Origin: DASWHF01 sp036393295
GTDB taxonomy: Bacteria > Pseudomonadota > Gammaproteobacteria > Acidiferrobacterales > UBA6901
Reading direction: 5' to 3'
NCBI GenBank assembly: GCA_036393295.1
Contig: DASWHF010000077.1
Span: forward strand, 9,195 to 73,194
DNA: 64,000 bases
Part shown: positions 51,610 to 60,175 of the stretch, piece by piece
Layout of the letters: each line of letters starts with the position of its first letter
How positions within the stretch are numbered: the first letter of the stretch is position 1
Program-made: the position numbers and the translations under genes
The notes under the pieces: generated by a model
The model's input: only the letters and a program-made list of their open reading frames with translations
Database searches by the model: none
What the model was told of the DNA's origin: nothing

Positions 51610-52794
51610 TCACAGGCCGATGCGGTGGGCGCGCGCCGTGAAGAAGATGCCGCTCGGCTTGTCGGCCGGCAGCTCGGCGCGGAGCTGAAAGCTCGCGGTG
51701 TCGTAGACCCGGACGCGGTCGTCGTCGCGCGCCGAGATCCAGATCTCCTCGCCGCGCGGCGTGAATTCCATGTGCAGCACGGCCTTGCCGGGTTTCAAGG
51801 TCTGCACGATCTTGCGGCTCGGCACGTCGATGACCTGCACGGTGTCGTTGTCGGGATGGGCGAAGTTGACCCATACCTGGCGGCCATCAGGACGCGCCAT
51901 CACGAACACCGGCTGGCCGTGCACGGCGATGCGGCCGGCCTCGCGCCACTCGCGCGTGTTCATCACCAGGACCTCGTGGCGTCCGACCGCCGGCACGAAG
52001 GCCTCGTCGCCGGCGATCGCCCAGCCCTCGAGGTGCGGCATCTTGTAGACCGGCAGCTTGTCGCCGCCGCGGCCGTAATCGCCGAGCACGCGCCGCACGC
52101 CGGCTTCCGGATTCCACAGGTCGAGCAGCGCCATGCCGTCCTCGCCGAACAGGCCGGCGATGTAATAGCGGCCGTCGGGCGTGATCAGCGCGTCGTAGGG
52201 CTGGCGCCCGACGCCGCGGTACCGCGTGAGCTGCGGCGATCGCGCCGCCCGCACGTCGGCCACCCAGATCTCGCCGGCCTCGAACAGGCTGAAGACGAAG
52301 CGCTGCCCGGGGGCATCGACCAGGCCGACGACCTTCGAGCGGCCCCCCGATTCCGCGGTCGCCGGGATGTCGGCGAGCTGCTCGAGGGTCGCGGCGTCGA
52401 ACACCTTGACGCCGCCCGGCTCGTAGTTCGACACCGCGACCAGCCGCCCGTCCTGCGAGATCGCGCCGCCGATGCTGTTGCCGCCCTGCACGACACGCTG
52501 CACCAGGCGGCCGGTGAGCAGGTCGATCCTGGTCAGCCCGCCGTCGCGGCCGAACACATAGGCGTAGCGCGCGTCGCGCGAGTACACGACCGACGCGTGC
52601 GACAGGTCACCCAAGCCCGTGACGCGATGCAGCCGCGCATGGTTCGTGGTGTCGACGATCAGCACGCTGCCGGCGGCGCGCTCGACGATCACGCCGAGGT
52701 CGCCAGTACCGCGCAGCGCCGGCGTGGCGCAGGCCGCCAGCGCCAGCGCCGCGGCGCTTGCCAGTCCGACGGCCGTCGCGCGCGGCGCGCTCAT
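51610..52794 (-). CDS. nirF: NirF, heme d1 biogenesis propeller lipoprotein
   Basis: A 394-residue d1-type propeller without a c-heme domain. The N-terminal signal peptide has the lipobox LAACA, so it is a periplasm-facing lipoprotein. VDTTNHARLHRV, YVFGRDGGLTRIDLL and GGAISQDGRLVAVSNYEPGG match NirF, which acts before NirN in heme d1 formation. Its ATG overlaps the nirC stop (ATGA). Confidence 0.9.
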   Translation of the reverse strand: MSAPRATAVGLASAAALALAACATPALRGTGDLGVIVERAAGSVLIVDTTNHARLHRVTGLGDLSHASVVYSRDARYAYVFGRDGGLTRIDLLTGRLVQRVVQGGNSIGGAISQDGRLVAVSNYEPGGVKVFDAATLEQLADIPATAESGGRSKVVGLVDAPGQRFVFSLFEAGEIWVADVRAARSPQLTRYRGVGRQPYDALITPDGRYYIAGLFGEDGMALLDLWNPEAGVRRVLGDYGRGGDKLPVYKMPHLEGWAIAGDEAFVPAVGRHEVLVMNTREWREAGRIAVHGQPVFVMARPDGRQVWVNFAHPDNDTVQVIDVPSRKIVQTLKPGKAVLHMEFTPRGEEIWISARDDDRVRVYDTASFQLRAELPADKPSGIFFTARAHRIGL

Positions 52795-53111
52795 GGCCCG
52801 CCGCCCTGGCGCAGCCGGCCGGCCAGCCACGCCGCCTCGTCGTCCTTCAGGATGCCGCGCCACGGCGGCATCGGCGTGCCGGGGCGGCCGTCGAGGATGA
52901 CCGCCTGCAGCACCTCGACCGGGAACGCGCCCATGCGATCGGGCGTCAACGCCGGCCCGAGCCCGCCCTTGAGCGTCATGCCGTGGCAGGAGCCGCAGTC
53001 CTGCTTGAGCAAGTGCACGAGCTCGGCCTGGCGGGCCGTGGTCGGCTCGGCGGCCGCGCCGGCGGGCAGGGCCAGCATCAGGGCGACGAGTGCGGTCGTG
53101 CGCATGGTCAT
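52791..53111 (-). CDS. nirC: NirC, small c-type cytochrome (c55X type)
   Basis: A 106-residue periplasmic monoheme cytochrome with signal peptide and KQDCGSCHGMTLKGG heme site; TPMPPWRGILKDDEAAWLAG supplies the axial Met. NirC can donate electrons to NirS or act in d1 maturation. ATG 53111 is used; ATG 53105 is also possible. The roughly 290 bp before it hold a two-part CCCTCTCC repeat and the nirS terminator. Confidence 0.82.
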   Translation of the reverse strand: MTMRTTALVALMLALPAGAAAEPTTARQAELVHLLKQDCGSCHGMTLKGGLGPALTPDRMGAFPVEVLQAVILDGRPGTPMPPWRGILKDDEAAWLAGRLRQGGGP

Positions 53112-53157
53112 GGATGTCTCAATAAACGGCATTGTCGATCGGATCCCAAACAAACAG

Positions 53158-53264
53158 GAATTTCTCCCTCTCCCTCCGGGAGAGGGATGGGGTGAGGGCC
53201 GACGGCTCCGAAAGACCGCCCTCATCCTGTCCTTCTCCCAGAGGGAGAAGGACCCTGTAGACAC
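53158..53264. repeat. Double CCCTCTCC palindromic repeat between nirS and nirC
   Basis: TTCTCCCTCTCCCTCCGGGA with GAGGGATGGGGTGAGGGCCG, then CCTCATCCTGTCCTTCTCCC with AGAGGGAGAAGG. Nearly identical to 49971-50063. Confidence 0.78.
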
Positions 53265-53354
53265 CGCTGTGCGCGATCTGACGTCCTGCTCAGCAACGAT
53301 TCGTCGGGCTCGGCGTCACGCCTTTACCGACGACCCGCCTCCCTGGCCGGCCTT

Positions 53355-53391
53355 CGGGAAAGGCGGCAGGGGGCACCAAGCCCCCTGCCGC
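53355..53391 (-). terminator. Hairpin terminator after nirS
   Basis: GCGGCAGGGGGC and GCCCCCTGCCGC pair as a 12-bp stem around ACCAA, then CTTTCC on the minus strand. It lies 9-37 bases after the nirS stop and would make nirS the most abundant message. The T tract is weak, so read-through to nirC is likely. Confidence 0.65.
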
Positions 53392-53399
53392 GCGGCCGG

Positions 53400-55139
53400 T
53401 CAGTACACGTCCTTCTGCGTGTTGTGGACGTTGAACTTGCCGGTCGGCGTCACCAGGCGCTTGTCCTTGATGACGGCCTTGAGCTTACGGGTCTTGTCGT
53501 CCAGAACCACGATCGCGGACTCCTGGTCCTTGCCGCTCCACACCGAGAACCACACCTCGTCGCCGGCCAGGTTGTACTCCGGCTGCACGACGCGCTTCGG
53601 TCCTGGGCCCTGGATGCCGGCCATCTCCGCGACATTGATCACATCGTAGCCCTTGTCGAGGTTGTCGATGTCGAACACCGCGATCGACTGGTAGATCTTG
53701 GCATCGGGGTTCAGCGTGGTGTCCACCCACAGGTTGCGGGACTTGGGGTGGGTCTTGATGAACAGCGAGCCGCCGCCCTGGCCCTTGAGCGTGCGCACCA
53801 CCTTCCAGGCGTTGCCCTTGTTCTTCTCCGGGTCGGTGCCGATCAGCGAGATGGTCTCGTCGCCCAGGTGGCCCGTCGACCACACCGGGCCGAATTTGGG
53901 ATCGACGAAGTTGGCGCCGCGTCCCGGGTGCGGGATCTTGCCCACGTCGACCAGCTTGACCAGCTTGTCGTCCTTGGTGTCGATCACCGCGATCTTGTTC
54001 GACTGGTTGGCCGCCACCAGGAAGTAACGGCCGCTGGAGTCGAAGCCGCCGTCGTGCAGGAAGCGCGCGGTGCCGATGCTGGTGACCTGGAGATTGTCGA
54101 GGTCGCGGTAGTTGACCATCAGCGTCTGGCCGGTCTCCTTGACGTTGACGATGAACTCCGGGTGGTAGTGCGAGGCCACGATCGAGGCGACGCGCGGCTC
54201 GGGGTGGTACTCCTGCGTATCGACGGTCATGCCGCGGGTCGCGACGACCTTGCGCGGTTTCAGGGTGTCGCCGTCCATGATCACGAACTGCGGCGGCCAG
54301 TAGGAGCCGGCGATGGCGTACTTGTCCTCGTAACCCTTGTACTTGGAGGTCTCGACCGAGCGCGCCTCGAGGCCGATCTTGATCTCGGCGACGTTGTCCG
54401 GCTTGGCCATCCACAGGTCGATGAGATTGATGCGCGCGTCGCGGCCGATCACGTACAGGTAACGCCCCGAGGCCGACAGCCGCGAGATGTGCACGGCGTA
54501 GCCGGTCTTGACGATGTTGACGATCTTCTTGGTGTCACCGTCAATCAAGGCCACCTCGCCGGTGTCGCGCAGCGTGACCGAGAACAGGTTCTCGAGGTTG
54601 ATCTTGTTCATCTTGCGCTTCGACCGCTTCTCGGGCGGCACGATGAGCTTCCAGCTCTTGGTCATCTCCGGCAGACCCCACTCCGGCGGCACCGGCGGCT
54701 CGTGCTGGAGGAAGCGCGCCATGATGTCGACTTCCTTCTCGCTCATCTGGCCGGAGGTGCCCCAGTTCGGCATGCCGGCCGGCGAACCGTAGTTGATGAA
54801 CACCTTGAGGTAGTCGCTGCCCTTGCCGAGCGTGATGTCCGGGGTGAGCGGCTTGCCGGTGGCGCCCTTGCGCAGCACGCCGTGGCAGCCGGCGCAGCGC
54901 TCAAAGTACAGCTTCTTGGCAATCTCGAACTCCGCGCTGGTCAGCGGCGGTGCCTTGGGAGTGAGTGTCTCCTTGGCCTCCTCCGGCTTGATCGGCACCG
55001 GCGCGCCCTTATAGCGCAGCTCGCCCTCCGTGGTGGCCGGATGCTCGGACTGCTGCGCCACCGCGAGCGTCGCGCCCAGCCATAGTGGCGTGGCGGCCAG
55101 AACGGCAACGACCGTCCGTTTCAGGGTCCCGATATGCAT
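53400..55139 (-). CDS. nirS: Cytochrome cd1 nitrite reductase NirS
   Basis: Reduces nitrite to nitric oxide in the periplasm. The 579-residue protein has a signal peptide, an N-terminal c-heme domain (FERCAGCHGVLRKG, Cys 82, 85, His 86) and a d1 propeller. The d1 histidines lie in HISRLSASGRYLYVIGRDAR, ASHYHPEF and FLHDGGFDSSG. It ends KFNVHNTQKDVY as NirS does. ATG 55139 follows GGAGG. An FNR-like box is centred 79.5 bp upstream. Confidence 0.96.
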   Translation of the reverse strand: MHIGTLKRTVVAVLAATPLWLGATLAVAQQSEHPATTEGELRYKGAPVPIKPEEAKETLTPKAPPLTSAEFEIAKKLYFERCAGCHGVLRKGATGKPLTPDITLGKGSDYLKVFINYGSPAGMPNWGTSGQMSEKEVDIMARFLQHEPPVPPEWGLPEMTKSWKLIVPPEKRSKRKMNKINLENLFSVTLRDTGEVALIDGDTKKIVNIVKTGYAVHISRLSASGRYLYVIGRDARINLIDLWMAKPDNVAEIKIGLEARSVETSKYKGYEDKYAIAGSYWPPQFVIMDGDTLKPRKVVATRGMTVDTQEYHPEPRVASIVASHYHPEFIVNVKETGQTLMVNYRDLDNLQVTSIGTARFLHDGGFDSSGRYFLVAANQSNKIAVIDTKDDKLVKLVDVGKIPHPGRGANFVDPKFGPVWSTGHLGDETISLIGTDPEKNKGNAWKVVRTLKGQGGGSLFIKTHPKSRNLWVDTTLNPDAKIYQSIAVFDIDNLDKGYDVINVAEMAGIQGPGPKRVVQPEYNLAGDEVWFSVWSGKDQESAIVVLDDKTRKLKAVIKDKRLVTPTGKFNVHNTQKDVY

Positions 55140-55211
55140 GACAGCTCCTCCAATAGGTTGCGATTGATCAGACGATGGCGCCCATTTACCCACCAGCCCC
55201 ACGGGTATTCC

Positions 55212-55225
55212 TTGATTTGAGTCAA
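55212..55225. promoter_or_regulatory. FNR/DNR-like box before nirS
   Basis: TTGAT-TTGA-GTCAA is centred 79.5 bp before the nirS start, in the gap between nirI and nirS. It could bind FNR or an NO-responsive DNR/NNR-type regulator, which use nearly the same site. Confidence 0.72.
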
Positions 55226-55263
55226 TTTGGGCGCCGCGATACCGGAGCAAATCCGTCCGGTAT

Positions 55264-56913
55264 TCACCTGCCGGCGTCGCGCGGCACGACCCGCACCGGT
55301 ATCGCCTCGATGCCGGACGGCCCGGCGTGCTCTTCCATTTCGCGCACTTTTTCGCGCGCCCGCACGCTCTTCTCCCGGCGCTTGCGGCGCTCGACGAGCG
55401 GCGGACACTTATGATCGTTGTAATACGTCACCTGGCAGTCCAGGCAGTAGTGGCACTCGTTGGCGTTGATCGCGCCGACGCTGTTGATCGCCTGCACCTC
55501 GCACTCGTTGGCGCAGACCTGGCAGGGGCTGCCGCATTCCTTGCGCCGCCGCAGCCAGTCGAAGATGCGGAAGCGCGCCGGGAAGGTCAGCGCCGCGCCC
55601 AGCGGGCACAGGTACTTGCAGTAGAACTTGCGGTTGACCAGCGAGATCACCACGAAGCCCGCGGCGTACAGCACGAACGGCCACTCGCGGTCGAAGCGCA
55701 TGGTGATGGCGGTCTTGAACGGCTCGACCTCGGCGAGCCGCTCGGCCGCGATCAGCGACTGCAAGGACACGCCGAACAGCACCAGCAGGATGACGTACTT
55801 CAGCGCCCACAGCCGCTCGTGCACGACCTCGGGAAACTCCCACTGCCGCAGTTTCAGCTTGCGGCCGAGCTGGTTGACGAGCTCCTGCAGCGCGCCGTAG
55901 GGGCACAGCCAGCCGCAGTACACGCCGCGCCCCCACAACAGCAGGGTGATGGCGACGAAGCCCCACAGCATGAACATCATCGGGTCGATCAGGAACGAGC
56001 TCCAGCGGAAATCGTGCATGATCGAATGCGTGAAGGTCAGCACGTTGATCACCGACAGCTGCGCCAGCCCGTACCAGCCGATGAACAGCAGCGTGAACAC
56101 CAGGTAGCCGTCGCGCACGTACAAGAGCAGCTTCGGATGGCGCGCCAGCCAATCCTGGAACACCAGGATCAGGGTGAGCGCGGCCAGCCCGACGGCCAGC
56201 ACCGCGATGCGGAATGTGCGCTGCTGCCAGACCGTCACCCACAGCGGCGTGTCGTCGGGCGGCGGGGGGCGCTGCGCCGCCGGGGCCGCGGCTCGCGTGC
56301 CCGCGGCCCGGGGCTGCGTGGCGGGTCGCGCGATGCGCGTCGCCGCCGGCGTCTGCCCGGCGCGCAGCGGCAGACCGCGCGCATCGGCGACGGCGCGCGC
56401 GGCGCGCAGGATGGTGGCATTCTCGACCATGGTGGTGATGGTCGCCCCGCTGATCCCGTCGACATGCACGCTGGCGTCGTTGCCGTAGCCGCCGATCACG
56501 ACACGATCGAACACCGACTTGCCGCGGTACTGGTCGATATAGCGCTTGAGATCGGCGTCGGTGATGCCGATGACCAGCACCGGCTCCTCGTGAAACACGA
56601 TGGCGACGCCGGTGATGCGGCCCTCGGTATCGAGGCCGACGAGGTTGTTGATCGGCCGGCCCGAGTAGCCGGGGATATTCAGGACATCGAAGGTCTGGAA
56701 GACGTAGCCGAGCAGGCGGCCCGCGCGGCGCACGGCGGCGGCCGGCGGCTCGCCTTCGAGCGGCCCGAACTCATCGGCCCGCGGGAAGAAATCGCGCGCG
56801 ACCGGATAGCGCGCGGCGATGTCGACAGGCGCCGCGGCGGCGACTGCAGCGGACAACAGCAACGTCGCCGCCAGCACCCACCCAACGACGCGCTGGACCA
56901 TTCGGAGGATCAC
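55264..56913 (-). CDS. nirI: NirI (NosR-family) flavoprotein/ferredoxin membrane protein
   Basis: A 549-residue membrane electron-transfer protein: signal peptide, FMN-binding domain with DGISGATITTM (flavinylated Thr), a Pro/Ala-rich linker, several membrane helices with CGWLCPYGALQE and CKYLCPLGAALT, and a C-terminal ferredoxin-like CGSPCQVCANECEV with CHYCLDCQ. The NosR fold is clear; no nosZ is near and nirS follows, so NirI is preferred. ApbE at 62.9 kb could flavinylate it. GTG 56913 is the likely start. Confidence 0.88.
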   Translation of the reverse strand: MILRMVQRVVGWVLAATLLLSAAVAAAAPVDIAARYPVARDFFPRADEFGPLEGEPPAAAVRRAGRLLGYVFQTFDVLNIPGYSGRPINNLVGLDTEGRITGVAIVFHEEPVLVIGITDADLKRYIDQYRGKSVFDRVVIGGYGNDASVHVDGISGATITTMVENATILRAARAVADARGLPLRAGQTPAATRIARPATQPRAAGTRAAAPAAQRPPPPDDTPLWVTVWQQRTFRIAVLAVGLAALTLILVFQDWLARHPKLLLYVRDGYLVFTLLFIGWYGLAQLSVINVLTFTHSIMHDFRWSSFLIDPMMFMLWGFVAITLLLWGRGVYCGWLCPYGALQELVNQLGRKLKLRQWEFPEVVHERLWALKYVILLVLFGVSLQSLIAAERLAEVEPFKTAITMRFDREWPFVLYAAGFVVISLVNRKFYCKYLCPLGAALTFPARFRIFDWLRRRKECGSPCQVCANECEVQAINSVGAINANECHYCLDCQVTYYNDHKCPPLVERRKRREKSVRAREKVREMEEHAGPSGIEAIPVRVVPRDAGR

Positions 56914-56949
56914 ATTGACCTGCCCGCCCGGCGCCGGCCGGGGTCGTCG

Positions 56950-56966
56950 ATTGTCATGCCGACAAT
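56950..56966. promoter_or_regulatory. ATTGTC-N5-GACAAT palindrome before nirI
   Basis: ATTGTC (56950-56955) and GACAAT (56961-56966) form a perfect inverted repeat between the FNR-like box and the nirI start. It may bind a second regulator; none is identified. Confidence 0.4.
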
Positions 56967-56991
56967 CTAGTCGGCCCGCCCCGCCGCCACC

Positions 56992-57005
56992 TTGATTCGG
57001 GTCAA
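56992..57005. promoter_or_regulatory. FNR/DNR-like box before nirI
   Basis: TTGAT-TCGG-GTCAA is centred 85.5 bp before the nirI start. It matches nine of ten FNR consensus bases and is like the boxes before nirS and hppA. Confidence 0.7.
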
Positions 57006-57168
57006 ATTAGCCTTGCGGTTCGTGGGGGCGGAGATCGAAGAATCTGCGACTAGCCAAGCGGCGGTTGATCCCCGCCCCGGCCCGGCACCACTCCAGCGCT
57101 TCGATCGGGGACAGCAGGTCGCCCTGAACGGTCTGCCAGAATCGGTGTCTGCGTCCGCCGGCCTCGCG

Positions 57169-58578
57169 TCATGCCGTTACGTTTCGTTGCATCGCCTGCC
57201 ATGCGCGATATTCGGAAAGTCGCAGCCGGTAACGGCTGACATTGCCTTCGTGAAGATGTGCGAGGTCTTCCATGGCCAGCCCGACTACGCGATCCAGGTC
57301 TTCATCCGGCACCAGCGACTTCGCCACGTCGCGCGCCGCCGCCGCGCTCGGCGGTTGCCGTCCGCGAACGATTTCGCCGACCACGGCGATCAACACCTCG
57401 CGGTAGCGCAAGCGCACCGGATCGGGTTCGGCGACGGTTTCCTTGATGGCCAGGTAACGTTGAGACGAGCGCTCGTAAGCCCAAACGAACACGTCGCGCA
57501 AAAGCGCTACCTGTTTCAGCTCATAGACGCCGAGCGTGCCCTCCACGTAGGGCTTCTCGGGGACGTCGATGAACGACAGCGGGCAGAGATTGTGCTTGAT
57601 GAGCGAAATGTTGGCGCCCAGCCGTGATACCCGCTTGTTCACGTCCACGAAGGGTTGCAGATAGGGAATATGCACCATGATGAAAAACGCCTGCTCGAAC
57701 GGGTCCTCGATCGCATCGGCATTTTCCAGAATCAGGCGAAAGTACTGCTCGATCTGCTGCGGAATGCCGAGCGAGTGAAATACCGTGCCGCTGACCTCGA
57801 CGATGCGATGGCGCAGGCGCCCGCTCTCGCCCGGATCGGCCAGCAGGTTTGCCGACAGCAGGGCATGCAGATTCAGAAAGGTGAAGGAATTGAAACCGAT
57901 CTCTTCGACCTGCTCCACCAGCAACTCGATGGCATCCTTGTGGTTCAGGATCATCTGCGTTTCGCGCCGATCCTTGCCCTCGGCCGCCTGGCCGTGCTCG
58001 ATCAGGTTCTGGGTGTCGAGGCGGGTGTAGGTGTTGCCCTCCAGCCGGCTCGATGCCCAGGACAAATCGATCAGCAGGCGGTTCAGAATGTCGCGCGCAT
58101 AGGTGCCGGCCGGCCGCGGGCCGTCGGGCGGGCGGCCGATCCGGTGCAGGTGGTCGCAAATCTCCGGCGGCAGGTAATGGGTCTCGTTCGGCCGATACGA
58201 TTCCAGGAACGATCGGTCATAGCCGACCGGTTGGCGTTGTTGTATAGGCCGGCGAATGTAATCAATAACATCCTGACTCTCGGGGGAGACCGGTACATAG
58301 GCCTCCAGCTCCTCAGCCTTTCGGCCCGCTTCGATCCGTTGCCGGCCAACGGGAAGGATCTCGACGCCACCCAGCGCACGATATACGCGCGCCCTACCCT
58401 CGCCTTTTGCCGATATGCGGCGCTTTTTGATCAGATCATTCAAACGCCGTTGCAGCGTGCGGTGGCTGACGACCTTGGCCAAGGCCTTGGACAGATCGAC
58501 GATGCCGACCCCCTCCCGATGGCGGGCAATTTCGGCTTCGATGCGGGCGTTCAGGTCTTCAGGCAGTCTTTTTGGCAT
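57169..58578 (-). CDS. Fic-family protein with a degenerate catalytic motif
   Basis: A 469-residue protein with an N-terminal winged-helix-like region (SHRTLQRRLNDLIKKRRISA) and a Fic domain. The inhibitory helix motif SSRLEGN is present near residue 175. The active-site motif, normally HPFxxGNGR, reads LQPFVDVNKRVSR (about 307-319): the catalytic His is Gln and GNGR is VNKR. AMP transfer would therefore be doubtful; it may use another chemistry or act as a regulator. TGGCGCG sites upstream suggest autoregulation. ATG 58578. Confidence 0.82.
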   Translation of the reverse strand: MPKRLPEDLNARIEAEIARHREGVGIVDLSKALAKVVSHRTLQRRLNDLIKKRRISAKGEGRARVYRALGGVEILPVGRQRIEAGRKAEELEAYVPVSPESQDVIDYIRRPIQQRQPVGYDRSFLESYRPNETHYLPPEICDHLHRIGRPPDGPRPAGTYARDILNRLLIDLSWASSRLEGNTYTRLDTQNLIEHGQAAEGKDRRETQMILNHKDAIELLVEQVEEIGFNSFTFLNLHALLSANLLADPGESGRLRHRIVEVSGTVFHSLGIPQQIEQYFRLILENADAIEDPFEQAFFIMVHIPYLQPFVDVNKRVSRLGANISLIKHNLCPLSFIDVPEKPYVEGTLGVYELKQVALLRDVFVWAYERSSQRYLAIKETVAEPDPVRLRYREVLIAVVGEIVRGRQPPSAAAARDVAKSLVPDEDLDRVVGLAMEDLAHLHEGNVSRYRLRLSEYRAWQAMQRNVTA

Positions 58579-58593
58579 GATTCAGTACATCTT

Positions 58594-58679
58594 TTGGCGC
58601 GGTTTATACTTATTTTTGTCCTATTTTTAAGCCATGCAATCAATATCGCGCCAAAAGATTAGTCTTATTGGCGCGATAT
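58594..58679. promoter_or_regulatory. TTGGCGCG operator array before the fic gene
   Basis: TTGGCGCG occurs at 58594-58601 (+), 58647-58654 (-) and 58668-58675 (+). ATATCGCGCCAA (58643-58654) and TTGGCGCGATAT (58668-58679) are a perfect 12-bp inverted repeat, and CTTTTGGCGCG is inverted at 58647-58657. The region is AT-rich against a GC-rich genome, like a promoter. Confidence 0.7.
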
Positions 58680-58732
58680 GTCAATTTGCGCGCCATGTTA
58701 ATGGCGCAGGTTCGGGGGCTGTTTTTGTCTTA

Positions 58733-58851
58733 GAGCACCTACAAAATGAGAAACGGGTGTAGGGTGCGTCCCACGCACCGCCTAATATTTCGGTGCGCAG
58801 GGCGCACCCTACGGTTCGGCGTTGAATGCGAGGTCATTTTGTTAGGGGCTC
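58733..58851. mobile_element. 119-bp MITE, copy 2
   Basis: Same 119-bp element as 47748-47866, with ends GAGCACCTA / TAGGGGCTC and flanking TTA on both sides (58730-58732 and 58852-58854), a 3-bp TNA duplication. It fills most of the gap between the fic gene and dsrB. Confidence 0.88.
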
Positions 58852-58930
58852 TTAAGTGACTGGCGATAAAGCACCGCCCGGGCAGCGACTCCTGTCGCTC
58901 CCCGGGCGGCCGGCGGCGCTGCACCGCCGC

Positions 58931-60004
58931 CTAAAAGCGGATATGCGTGGACGCGTTCAGGCTGTGGCGCGCGCCGCGCCAGTTGTCGATGTGGAACTTG
59001 GTGAACGGCAGGCCGGTCAGCTCGAAGAACCGCGGCCAGCCGATGCGCTCCACCCACTCGCCCATGCGCTCCCAGTCGCGGGCATCCTGCTTGTAGACCT
59101 TGAGGATGTTCTTCACGACCGCCGCGGCCTCCGGCCAGCGCGGCGGGTTGTTGGGGATGCCGGCCGCGACCAGCTTGTGGAAACTCGGCTTGCTGCGGGC
59201 GTTGGAGTTCTTGCCGCCCACCCAGATGGCGATCTTGGAGTGCTCGGGGTCGTTGATCTGCATCGGCGGGCACGGCGGGAAGCAGGCGCCGCAGCAGATG
59301 CACTTCTTCTCGTCGACTTCGAGGGACGGCCGACCGTTGACCATCGCCGGGCGGATCGCCGCCACCGGGCAGCGCGCCACCACGCTCGGGCGCTCGCAGA
59401 CGTTCGCCACCAGGTCATGGTTGATCTTGGGCGGCTTGGTGTGCTGGATATTGATAGCGATGTCACCCTGGCCGCCGCAGTTGATCTGGCAGCACGAGGT
59501 CGTCAGCCGCACGCGGTTGGGCATGTCCTCGCGGATATAGTCGTCGTGAAGCTCGTCCATCAGCGCCTTGACCACGCCCGAGGCGTCGGTGCCGGGGATG
59601 TCGCAGTGCAGCCAGCCCTGGGTGTGGGAGATCATCGACACCGAGTTGCCGGTGCCGCCGACCGGAAAGCCCTCGGCCTCGAGCTTGCCGACCAGGCGCT
59701 CGGCCTTGTCCGGCGAGCTCACCATGAACTCGATGTTGGAGCGGATGGTGAAGCGCACGTAACCCTCGCCGAACTCGTCGGCGATGTCGCACAGCTTGCG
59801 GATGGTGTGCACGTCCATCTGGCGCTGGGTGCCGGCGCGCACGGTCCACACCTCGTCGCCGCTCTCGGCGACATGGTGCAGGATGCCCGGGCGCGGCCGG
59901 TCGTGCCAGGCCCAGCGGCCGTAGTTGCGGCGCAGGGTCGGGTGCATGTACTGGAAGTGATCGGGAACGCCGCTCTCGATCGGCATGCGCGGGGTGTTCG
60001 ACAT
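58931..60004 (-). CDS. dsrB: Dissimilatory sulfite reductase beta subunit DsrB
   Basis: A 357-residue subunit of siroheme sulfite reductase. RLTTSCCQINCGGQGDIA holds siroheme/[4Fe-4S] cysteines; a ferredoxin domain follows (DEKKCICCGACFPPCPPM). It starts MSNTPRMPIESGVPDHFQY. It pairs with DsrA upstream across a REP-like element. In sulfur oxidisers the complex runs backwards (sulfide/persulfide to sulfite); direction cannot be read from this alone. No dsrEFHCMK follow. Confidence 0.95.
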   Translation of the reverse strand: MSNTPRMPIESGVPDHFQYMHPTLRRNYGRWAWHDRPRPGILHHVAESGDEVWTVRAGTQRQMDVHTIRKLCDIADEFGEGYVRFTIRSNIEFMVSSPDKAERLVGKLEAEGFPVGGTGNSVSMISHTQGWLHCDIPGTDASGVVKALMDELHDDYIREDMPNRVRLTTSCCQINCGGQGDIAINIQHTKPPKINHDLVANVCERPSVVARCPVAAIRPAMVNGRPSLEVDEKKCICCGACFPPCPPMQINDPEHSKIAIWVGGKNSNARSKPSFHKLVAAGIPNNPPRWPEAAAVVKNILKVYKQDARDWERMGEWVERIGWPRFFELTGLPFTKFHIDNWRGARHSLNASTHIRF

Positions 60005-60068
60005 ATTTCTAACCTCCAGATGAATTCCGAAAACTCAACGCGAAGACGCGAAGAAAAAAACATAAACT

Positions 60069-60156
60069 GTAGGCGGGGCTTCCAGCCCCGCCAGCCGACC
60101 GGTTGCCGTCGTTTGGCGTCGGTGCCGTACCCGGCGGGGCTGGAAGCCCCGCCTAC
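60069..60156. repeat. REP-like inverted pair between dsrA and dsrB
   Basis: GTAGGCGGGGCTTCCAGCCC and GGGGCTGGAAGCCCCGCCTAC with a 40-bp spacer, same family as 27709-27778 and 49291-49360. It occupies most of the 171-bp gap between the two subunit genes. Confidence 0.82.
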
Positions 60157-60175
60157 AATAATTTGGCCAAAACCC

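Noticed and set aside
55264..56913. NosR rather than NirI
   Set aside because: No nosZ, nosD or nosL is near and nirS follows directly; the NosR fold is shared, so NirI is preferred by context.
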